The notes under the pieces: model-generated
Told to the model about the DNA's origin: nothing
What the model saw: only the letters and a program-made list of their open reading frames with translations
The model's database searches: none
In this document: positions 12,501 to 24,500 of the stretch, one piece after another
Position numbering within the stretch: position 1 is the first letter of the stretch
Layout: each line of letters opens with the position of its first letter
Translations under genes and position numbers: made by a program
Source of the DNA: Spisula solida
Lineage: Eukaryota; Mollusca; Bivalvia; Venerida; Mactridae
Direction of reading: 5' to 3'
Assembly (NCBI GenBank): GCA_947247005.1
Contig: OX365947.1
Coordinates: 39,388,760 to 39,452,759, forward strand
Length of the DNA stretch: 64,000 nt

Positions 12501-15500
12501 TTTTCATGCGTTAAATGATCTCCCCTGGGTTACTCTTCGTCTAATAAATTATCTCCCTTGGATTACTCTTCACACAATGAATTATCTCCCCTGGATTGCT
12601 CTTCATGCAATGAACTATCACCCCTGGATTACTCTTCACTCAATGAATTACCTCCCCTTGATTGCTCTACAGTTATTTATAAATAAGACCTTTGAAGTGA
12701 CATTCAGGAAAAGTAGTTTTAAATGGCCTGGTTTATAAAACGTGTTTCATAGAACTGAAAACTCTTGCCAAGTAATATAACTAGAAGCTTAAGAATAATC
12801 AAGTGTGTCAATGGTCCAGGCAAATAACATTTCTGTGTAACTGCTTCATGACTTGCAGTAACTTCAAATTTGGGATATGACAGGGGGGCAACATGATTCA
12901 GGTGACCCAGAAAGTCCAACTGTAACTTAGTGAGTTATGTTTGTGTATAATCTCATTACTATATATACTTATTTGATTTGCTTCACTATAATTATTTGAT
13001 TTGCATAGATTGTCCCACATCCCAGCACTTTGACTTCAGTGAGTAATTTCCACATTTGTTGTAGCGATGTGTGTCTTTGTACTTCTTACAATCAAACCTC
13101 TGTGTAGTAGCTGCTTATTTAGCTTTACATATATATATATATTCTGTATCATACATTGTCCGCTTAGAACACTTTGATTTTTCCCCCATGCTATAGTATG
13201 AATCACACCTCATGATTCCCGATCACTTTTGTGTAATTCATTTTTTTCAACTTGTCGCAGGTTATTAGACATTGAATATTCATTGGACGGGTTGATGTGA
13301 TAAAACCAGTAGAGTCGTTAAATCTGTAATAGTAAGTTTTGTGTTCAATTACAATTTAACGGCTTCTGTACAGATACCCGTACGTGAAATTTTGCTGTTC
13401 TCATTACTAACGTTCAAACAGATGACTGCGACAGGTCCAAATACAGTACACATAATTTATATTTATAAAAAAATTATATTGCATACAATTATAATAATTT
13501 GTATGTTTTATCTTGTTATAAGTATATAACTTAACTTCATCTACTACATTTTATTGAAATTAAGAAAACTATGTTTTCTGTTTTTGTGTTTATCCTCTCA
13601 GGTACAATGGGATGATCGAAAAAAAATTGAGACAAACGTTATAATATAATTCAAAAAAAAAATGCCCAGCATACTAGCCTTTTTGCCAGACAGCTTTCTG
13701 CTGAAATATGTTAGGCAATATGGGTGTCTCCACCCGCATTTGGACCCTGGTCACAATATCACAATCATTAAGCTACGGAGGCACATGAATTTGCGAATGA
13801 CTGTTTCACTATCACATGTCTTTTATTACTTGTAGTTTGTCACATTTACTAACTTTAAAACACAACCAGCAACTGTTAACCATAGATAGATATCTTTATT
13901 AAAGTCTCATTTCTGTACATTTTTATTAATAACAAAATACATGCATCTTCAATATTGTTGTAGATTGGATAATATAACTTTGTACTGTTAAACATAGCTG
14001 CCTCAAACTACCATAGTTTGAGCCATCTTCCTGTTTAAGGCATCTATGGTATTTGTGTAATGTCTAACTGACAGTCATGGAACAAGTGTACAAATCCCAC
14101 TTAAAGTTGAGTTTGTATTGTGTGTATTGCATAACTGTTTTTAATGCATGTGTATCAGTTGTCGAATGTTATTCCTAATGATAATAAAACGTAATATTGT
14201 TGTGGACAAAATTGACTTCAGTCTAACTATTAATCTTAGTCTAGCTCTCTGTCGTAGATATTTTTGCATGTTTGCGATTCTTTTCATTGTGCCTGCTCTA
14301 AGTAGCATATAAGTTGTTAAGAAGGTCCCTGTCTGCATCGGAAATTTAAAGTTAGGGGTCAGGGGACTGTTGTTAATTTATTATTGATATTATGGATGAA
14401 ATCAGACCTTAGTCGTAACCTTTAGGTATATAGTATGTAGAGTCTATATGTACAGTCACTGCTCAATACTCATTTTGGATTTGTACAATGAACCCGTCTG
14501 ACATAATCAATTATATTGACTCTGCAACTTTCAACAAAATAACAATTTTATTAACTTTGTAGATTTCATCTCTTCTTGGTATTTTCTCAGTGTCAGCAAT
14601 TTATATGCATTAATATGGAGTACTATAATACAATGTAGCAATACCATGTGACTTTTGGCTACAGTTTCAAGACAAAATTTGTCAACATTGGAAAACAAAA
14701 ACAGCCATAAGTATTTAATTTCTTCATCGATACTATGAAATATACGCGTAGAAATCGATGAAGAAATAAAATACTTATGGCTATTTTTGTTTTTCAATGT
14801 TGACAAATTTTGTCTTGGAACTGTAGCCAGAAGTCATGTTGTATTGCTACACTGTAATATGTAGCTAGTACATTTTGTACTATATATATGTACATGATAT
14901 TTAGCTGTCCTGTTGATGGGTGGCCAAATAAGCTGCCTTTCCTGTTATACAATGATAGTATACTTAGTGTCGAATTATATTTCATGTAGAATACATAGCA
15001 AGGTTTTTTTGTAGATTTATATAAATCCGATATCTATGTAGCTGTCTATAATTAGAATTTATCATTAGATACTCAAATTAAATTAATTAACTTCTTCTAC
15101 AGTTTTTGTGTCACTTTTTCCAAGTATAGCCGACACTTTAATCAACCCTGAATCACTACAAAAAATTGTACACATGTATGTCTTTTACACAGCCTAAGAT
15201 ATTTTCAAAATCTCTGATAGGCAAATAGAGAATGGTCGTGTTCTTATGTTGTATTTTCATTATTTTTTTGCATCTGACTTTACTTTTAAATTTCTCTCAT
15301 TTTTACCCGGTACATGCATCCGATACATGGCTGTATACAACACAGTATGTCTAAGCAATTTTAGCTCAAATCATGAAAGTTTGCAGGGTTGTTTATCAGC
15401 AGATGAAGTTATTTGTTTCTTGGAACTAATAAGTTGCAGCAGAGTTCTGACCCTTGTTGATGCATTCAGACTTCCGTTATTAAAATCCTGAATGCACATG

Positions 15501-18500
15501 CATTAATATAGGGCTACTAATAATAAATTGTTACAAAAAATGTACTACAAATTGCACAACTTGGCTTATAGATCTTACTCAGAAGGACAACTAATAAAGC
15601 TAATTTGAATTGAACAATTTATTTTATTTTATGATCATCAAATTTTATTTTTTTTGAGTGTTTTTCTTCTATTTGTATAGGTTGCTGCCACATCATCAAG
15701 CACGTTAGCTGCCAAGTTACAAAGTTATGTCACTGATACGTGGAACATCGTCGATATGATAACCATTGGCTTGTTCATTATCGGGATAATTCTCAGATTT
15801 TTACCGTATCCGAGCACATTTGAAGCAGCGCGAGTGTTCCTAGCATTGAACTTTGTCTCGTTTTTCCTCAGATTACTTCACATATTCTCTGTGCATAAGG
15901 AACTGGGACCAAAACTAGTTATGATTGGTCGAATGGTAAGTATCGTCTCATTTGATTGGTCAATTGATAATTGTTCCATTTGATTGGTTGATGGGAAAGC
16001 ATCGTCCCATTTGATTGGTCGATGGGAAAGCATTGTTTCATTTGATTAGTCGATAGGAAAGCATAGTCCCAATTGATTGGTCAATGGGAAAGCATTGTTT
16101 CATTTGTATTATTTCATTAAACTGGTCAAATGGTAAGCATTGTTCCATTTGTTTAGTTGAATGGCAAATTTTGAAGTGCTCATGATTTTCACAGTCCAGT
16201 TTTCATGAATTCAGCATTACAACTGCTAAGAGCTGATAACTAAAATGGTTTGAGTAAGAAATTTTATGATGTTAAACTCTTCATGATCAGCATTAGGTGT
16301 TGCGCTTCTGGTTCTGATTTTTTGGGACAAAATTTGAGCAGAGTTACTGCCCTTGATTGAAATTGTGTTTGTCATGGACAGTGTACTATATTTTTGTCTG
16401 CATCCTATATAGGTACAAGACTTGATGTACTTTCTGGTGATACTCATGGTGTTTGTGATATCGTATGCGATAGCGTCACATTCTATTCTATATCCAAACT
16501 CTCCGTTAAGATGGAGCACCGCTATAGATGTCATCAAGAAATCCTACTGGAATATCTATGGTGAATTATTCCTGGAGGAAATCCAGGGTAAGTTGGAACT
16601 AATTGATATCTTCAGGGGTACTACAGTTCCGGAATAATCCTGAAATCCGCATTGGCTGCATTAGAAAAAGCACATTTTTCGGCAGAAAATAAAAGTTATT
16701 TGATGAAAAAATTCAAAGTTTTGACAAAGTTCAGGTGTCATTTGAAATTTCATAAGCAGAATTTTAGCAGAAGAACAATGTTTGAACTGAGATTTGGTGT
16801 AGGGGTGTGTGCTAATGGCCCCCGAAACAAACTTCCGGTTCTATTTCAGGATTAGGCATTAAGCCTCAGTAGAAACCCTGTTTCTTTGTTCAAAGCTTGA
16901 ACTGCTAAATGTTGGTTAGTGTGCTTAAATTGTAACTCGGCTATCTGGGTTGGAATCCTGATTGTGGCAGGTCATATCTTTCCATGAAATAAATAAATTG
17001 AAGAAGATAACAATTTTCCTCCACATGTGAAGAGGTTACTGGTTAATTGTTAAATTAGTAGTGGCTAGAATTCAATCCAGAGTTGGTGTTCAATATTGAT
17101 CTTACTTGACTTAAGGATAAGGGCAACCAATCAGATCACACCATATTAAACTCTTGGTCCGTAACAGGCGATATGATTGGCCAGCCTTATATATTCTCCA
17201 AATAAATAAGATCAATATTTTTAAAATACCACTCCTGGAAAAGCGCTAAGGTGAATCAGCCATCATAATTATATAAATGACAAAATGACTAAAAATTGTA
17301 AATGGCTTTAATTCTAGGGATGTGTTTTTAATTATTGAGCTTTTATTATATAATTTCTATGTACATTTACAGGTAGTTCGGATTGTACGTATGATGAGAT
17401 GTTATGGATTAATGGTACACAGCCACGATGTCCAACAGATACAGGCAAAGTGTTTGTACCTGTACTGATGGGTGTTTACATGCTTCTAGCTAATGTATTG
17501 TTACTGAATCTACTTATTGCTATGTTCAGGTATGGTATACAGTCTAACTTATATGTGTAATCACCTTCAAAACCAGGTTGCCTGCCTTAAGCAGCCATTA
17601 TCATTAAATTCCAATCAGCCATTCTTATATTAAATACAGCTGTAGGACGGGCCTATCTATGTGCAGAATCAAGGATAGTTTTCTTTTAGAGTATTCACTG
17701 TATTATTTATTACATAGATGTAGACATAGGAGATTGTCTCCCTTTCATGAGTTCTCTCTGTTTTGTTTAAAGCTCATCTGATATTTTTGCAAAAAAAGAA
17801 AGTTTTTGTCATCACTTGATCGTCGTCGACATTGCTTGGTTTAGTTTTATGTTTAGGTCAACTTTTCTCCTTTACAATCAAAGCTTTTGCTTTTAAACTT
17901 TAACCACTCATTCACCATCAGTACCTTACTCTGCAAAGCAAGAAATATAACTCTGTCCTACTTTGTGCATGTGTTATGGGCCATTTTACAGTGACAAATG
18001 TCAGATGAGCATCTGCACCACAAGGCAGTGCTTTTGTTGTATTTAAGTATTTAGTATAATCTACATATATACCTGAGATATTAACTTGGAGCCCATTGCC
18101 TAACTAAGGAACTACCAAGCACTCTTTGGAAGCACTTTGCTACGTCTATGCAACGACGCGCTACTAGTGAGCAGTTCTCACCAATAGCATACCGTTTCTC
18201 AGCACTTAGCTAGGGAGCGCTACAGATCGCTTTCTTGTGCAACAAACTGCTTCGGTAGTGCTTTGCTGTGCAATGGTGTGCTATCCACGAGCGCTCTCCG
18301 GCAGCATATACATTTTTCACTTTGTCCGCTAAATAGCGCTTTGTTGAAGCTGGCCCTTTTCTAGCATTGAACTATCAAGCACTCGGTAGCAGTTTGAATA
18401 GGCAAATGACTCCTGATCTTAGAACTTTACACATAAATGTAAAAAGAAGGGGTAAACTAAGGGAAAGAACTCTGTATGAAAGGGAGAGAATCTCTACTGC

Positions 18501-21500
18501 TTGTAGATTGATGACTGTATTATTGTGTGTCTGAATAATTGTCTTAAACATGCGTACAGGATTATAGCTACATTTTAGAGTCCATACTGGCTGGCGAGCA
18601 ATTTTTACCTGTTTTTTAGCTCACCTGTCACAAAGTGACAGAGTGAGCTTTTATGATCACTCTTCGTCCGTCCGTCCTTCAACAATTGGGTTGTGTCCTC
18701 TCTAGAGGTCACAATTTTGGCCTAATCTTTATGAAACTTGGTCACAATGATCATCTCAACAAAATCTAGGTCAAGTTCGATATTGGGTCATCGGGGGTCA
18801 AAAACTAGGACACAAGGTCAAATCATAGAAAAACCCTTTGAAGTCACTAGAGGTCATAATTTTGACTTAATCTTTATGAAACTTGGTCACAATAATCATC
18901 TCAACAAAATCTAGGTCAAGTTCGATATTGGGTCATCCGGGGTCAAAAACTAGGTCACTAGGTCAAATTATAGAAAGACCTTGTGTCCTCTAGAGGTCAC
19001 AATGTTGGCCTAATCTTTATGAAACTTGGTCACAATAATCATCTCAACAAAATCTATGTCAAGTTCGATATTGGGTCATCTGAGGTCAAAAACTAGGTCA
19101 CTAGGTCAAATCATAGAAAAATCTTTTGTCCTCTCTAGAGGTCACAATTTTGGCCTAATCTTTATGAAATTTGGTCACAATGATCATCTCAGCAAGATCT
19201 AGTCAAGATTTATAATGGGTCATCCAGGGTAAAAAAAAAAGGTCACTAGATCAAATCATAGGAAATCCTTGTGTAGTCACTAGTGGTCACCATTTAAGCC
19301 TTATCTTTATGAAAATTGGTCACAATAATCATCTCAACAAAATGTAGGTCATGTGTAAGGTCTCTCGGTCAAATCACAGGGCTTGCATGCACTACGACGA
19401 CAGGTGAGCGACCTAGGGCCCTTTGGGCCCTCTTGTTTACTTTTTCAAGAATACGAGGTGGTTTTGAAGAAAATAATTCACCTTTTAATAATCCTGGGCT
19501 CAAGTTCGAAATATTGTCACTCACCGTATTGGTTCTTTAACATAACACATAACAGTGCATGGTAATTTGGTTAAAAGTAGCATCAACAACTTGGGCAAGC
19601 CCATGGCTATTATTAGATGAACTTGTTTCTTTCACTGCGTATGAGCATTTATCGTAAACATGTGATCTCCCAAGCAGAAGAGATTATCATTGTATTAGTG
19701 CATGTATTTCTTAATATTTTCTTTTTATTTACATGAATTGTAAATGTTTTGCCACACACTTGTTGCTATGGTGTAGTTCTTTAATTATAATCTTCAATTG
19801 AAGAGCTTTACTAAATACAAAAAAATATCAAATGTCGGATACTGCTCGCTGTCAGAAACCACTCGCCAACCAGTACAGTAGATCTTTGATGCCTCAGAGG
19901 CTCTAACTACCTTTGAACCTAGAAACTAGCACTAACCATCTACCTGTTAGAGGCATGATGGTACTGTATACTAATACCCAATCATTTTGCTGGGACTGAA
20001 CAACCTGTTTGAGGTTTCTAGAGTGTTAGAGGAAATATATTTGAGACAAAGAAGTTATTCTGTATACAGTGCCCACCAAAAATAAGTATACAGTAAATAA
20101 TTGTTGCGAAATTAAACTTGGTTAAATTATTCAATATCTGTTTATCAGACGATCACAATTATACTAGTTTCTAAAAATACAGTTACTAAATGAGTAAAAA
20201 TAGAGATAGAAATAGAGATGAAAATGTTTGGAACTGAAATAACCATGTGATCAAAAAGGCTGAATTTTCCATCTTTTTGTGACAAAATTACCATTCACGA
20301 GGGACAAAGAAACTTTAGATTTTGCACCTAGGGTACCAATTAATGTATGGCCTTTCCATTTAATAAACAAAAATATTCCTTTTCTTCAAATATATTGTTG
20401 CTTCACTGTTCTGCAAATAATAATAGTACAGGCAACTAAGTGAGAAAATAACATCTGTATACTTATTTTTGGTGGGCAGTGTATCTTGCTCTTCACTCAT
20501 CTCTGTATATACCTTCCTAGTTTTCTTAACACATGTCATGGTAATCCTGTGAAATGATGCTGAAAATGGTGGGACGGATCAGGTTCATTGTTGAAGATAT
20601 ATGATTTTATCATAATTTATACATCATATATTCATTTCGCTGGCTTAGAATGAGAAGGTTGTAAGTACAAAATAGATATTTTGAGGAAAAAAAAAACGCC
20701 TGAAAACTAAGCTTAACTTATGGAAAAACAAGCTTTTTCGACTTCAGTTTGGTCAACATGACCACTTCCGATTTTCATGAAAATAGGCCCATAAGAAGCG
20801 CATTGTGATGCAGATTTCCAATTTGTATTAGTCTTATAAGGTTGTAAGAAGTCCTTCTAATTCTAAGCCAGCAAAATATACATTTGTATATTACTACTGT
20901 AGACATTGCGTCCACTATATACATGTTATTATAATCTGTCACTATTTATCTTGATTTTCAGCTACACATTTGAACTAACACAGCAGAATACAGATCCAAT
21001 CTGGAAATTTATGCGGCTCAAATTTATTGTTAACTACTGTAGTCGCTCCCTTGTTGTGCCCCCTTTCACCTTATTTGTGCATTTTGGGTTTCTATGTCTA
21101 TGCCTTGTAAAACGAGGGTCCCGGCAAAGGTCATATACACACTCACTGAGTAAGTCATAAGTGTACATAGAGGGTCGGTGAAAAATTACTGTAACAAGCT
21201 TCTTTATCAGGACTAAGTTACTATAGTTTTTAGACACCCTCAGTGTGTCAGTCTGTACATTGTCTGTGGCAATATTCATGTTTGGTTTTGGATGTACCTT
21301 TTTATGCCCGCAGGATAATGATTCTACTAATGCTTCTAGTTAAGCTTCTTTATTGATTGTTTCCCGCTTTAGCAAAAGTTACAGATTTAGGAAAAAAAGT
21401 ATCAACTTATATTGTACAAATTCAAAATGTAGAGTTTGGTGAGCTGTCTCTACATGTACACTTGAATGTGTTGTTTACGGCCAGTTAAGGGATGCATCAT

Positions 21501-24500
21501 ATGTCAGCATTGAAAGCAGTTGAGGTGCATACAGTATAAAAATGGCTGATAGGATAGGGATGCATTAAATTTTCTGCTTTTGACTGTTGACTGCTTCATT
21601 CTAGTGGACACTAGCACAGATTCAACTGTATTATTATGCTTTAGTATATTATGAGTTTTGTATTTGTTAAAGCATTTATTTAGATGTGTATAAAGTACTA
21701 TAGATGTATAATCTTATTATTTTGAGTGAAATTATTTCCCCAGTATATATTTATTGTGTTTATTACTGGTAATACATTGTTATTTTGTAGAATTGTTTTA
21801 TATAGATGATAAATTATGATTGTACTCAATTTGTGTAGCTTGTGTGCATAGTATGTTTGTGCCAGGATCTGTGAATTTAGCAATTTAGTATCATGTTATT
21901 CAACATACCTTTTAAACTTCTTACAAAAATTATTGCCTTTTAACATTATATTAATTTTGTCACCAAAACAACCTTCTATCATCAAATTTTAACCCCTATT
22001 GATTTTGAGGTTAGTAGGTCAAAGGTCAAGGTCACCATGACCTTTACCATAACTGACTATTGGCCTTTCGTAGGGACATTCAAGTTTGCCAAACATCTAT
22101 CGTAAAAGTTATTTTAATAATGATTTCAAATACAAACAGAATGAACATTTGTCAGCATTTGACGTGAGGGCCTATCATCACAGACCCAGGCCAAATTTCT
22201 AAACATTGTACTTGTGTTTGATAGATGTGTTTGTTGTTAGTTCTATGTTAGTATACTATAAGTTGCTTGTTTCAGTTTCAGCTGTATATTTGTGTATTTG
22301 TATCATTTGGTTTCCATGACAACTTTAATAACTTGTATTGACAGCTGATGACTAAGATGGTTAAATTCAAATTGATAAAATTCATGGAAAATTCAAACAT
22401 TTAACTGGTTTCTGAGAAACCAAAATGAGAACTTCCATTGAACTGATCTAGTACCTAGGTTACTGCAAGATTTCATGTCAATGGTAGTGAAAGTGATGAA
22501 AAGTTACTGCACAAGTTGTTCATTCAGCTTATGAGAGTTATGCTCTTATACGAGATCTCTGTGGTTGTTTGCTGTGTTGATGCGGAGGCATATAGTGATT
22601 GTCCCGTTCGTTCGTCTGTTCGTTTGTTCAAGTTGTTGAAACTCTAATATTTTTTAAGTTCATCCAGGCATTGCTTTTAAACTTGGCATACTTGTTTACC
22701 ATCATAACAAAGCCATGTAACAATATCCAACATTTTAACAGAATTATGGCTCCTGATTGACTTAGCTTTTTTATGGACAAGGCTTCCACCCGGGCATAAG
22801 CTTTTATTGAACTCTCATTCTCCTCTGTAATTTTACGTTTCACGAATTCCCTGAATGCTTCTCATGTTTTGTTTTATTTTTCACTTCAGTTACACATTTA
22901 CTGCAGTCCAGGAGAAAAATGACAAGCATTGGTTTTTCCAACGTTACTCTTTGATATATGAGTACTACACTCGACCGGTGCTGTGTCCGCCATTAATTAT
23001 CTTGGCTCATATTTACCTGTTTATTAAGTTTATAATTGCACATACTTGCTCATGTTGTGGCTCTGCGTCCTCGGATTTACATCACGATGACTTCCGTAAG
23101 TTATGTTTCATGTATATACAAACACACTGTTGCATGTAGGGTAGCTTATACCAGATATTGAATGCCTGGTAAAAACAAGCAATTTGTGCTAAGATGGCAA
23201 ATTCCATTTTGGAAAGATATCGGTGAATTATATATTTCTCGCATGTTATTTAACTGTATCTACTATTTTGTAAATATGTAAAATGTTTCGTAATTTAAAT
23301 ACAGTTATTATTAAGCTGTTATTCATGGTTGCCTTGATCAAGTTTTATTTGCTTATTGGTTGTAATCCCATGTTCTTCCTGGTAAAAACACAAGATGTTT
23401 GCATGATTTTGATTTAGCTTTTGATGTTAGTTTGTTCTTGTTTGCTTATAACCCTTGACTCCATAGGTATAAGTATACCCCTCCACTGTTAGATTTTCCC
23501 CAAAAACCTGTATGAAGATGGTTTACATTCCATAATCCAAATACGAGTAGTCTCTTATCAGATATCTATGGAGTAAAGGGTTAAGAATTTGTGGCGACCC
23601 CACCCACATAATGTTGTACATCCAGTGTTCGATTACAAAATTAATTAATTGGCATTTAATTAAATTTTAAATTAAGTACAAATTGTATAATATAATTGCA
23701 AATATTGATACATTGTAACTATTATTTGAAAATGAATCAAAATTTATGTAATAAATTTGGCATTATAATACATGTATTTCATCAAAATGAAGCCAAGGAA
23801 CATTGGTATTTCATCTACTGAAAGAATCTTATAGAGTAAGAAGACCAATCTAAGAACTGATTAGTCTATGATTGGTTGTTGCTGAGATCAATCTTTAAAT
23901 CGGCCAATAGCAAGGCTCCTTTTAAATTAGCCAATTGCAAGGCTGCATTCGAGTTGACCAATAGCAAGGCTGCATTATAATTGGCCAGTAGCAAGGCTGC
24001 ATTCTAAATGCCCAATAGCAATATTTTTAGGCTGCATTTCAATTGGCTGCATTCAAACTAATGGCACGGCTGCATTCTAAGACTGATCACTGTACTCTGT
24101 TTTGTTATCTTTGGCCCTGCTGCTTTTATGCTTGCACTCATATTGTTTATTATTTTGTTTTATTGTTTTCAGGACGTAAATATAACAACGCTCGAGAATT
24201 AGTACAGTGGGAGAACGTTATTGCTGATGCTTTCCATCAGAAATCAGAGCTGAAAGATACAGAAAGCATGGATTATAAAGTCAATACTACTTATAATTTG
24301 TGAGTATCATTTTGTTCATACAGTCAAACTTGTCTCAAGACAGTTTATTACTTAATCCAGGTTAACTAGTACATGTTTAATTTCTTCCAATTTCAGTTCT
24401 TCAGATTAGTCTAGAATTATAAGATGTGTTTTGGGGTAAATCCTGAAATTCAAATATTGATTTGTTAGTTCTAGGCTCAGTCGAAATATTCAATTTGCGT

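Noticed and set aside
12289..12738. 149-codon forward frame reading [15 protein letters not shown] repeats
   Set aside because: It is a 35-38-bp minisatellite; the frame is kept by chance with unit-length changes, has no splice or promoter support, and lies in a TRPM intron.
13585..13640. Possible third microexon after tatcctctcag (GTACAATGGGATGATCG)
   Set aside because: The acceptor is good, but the only donor in an open frame is a weak gttata and an in-frame stop follows.
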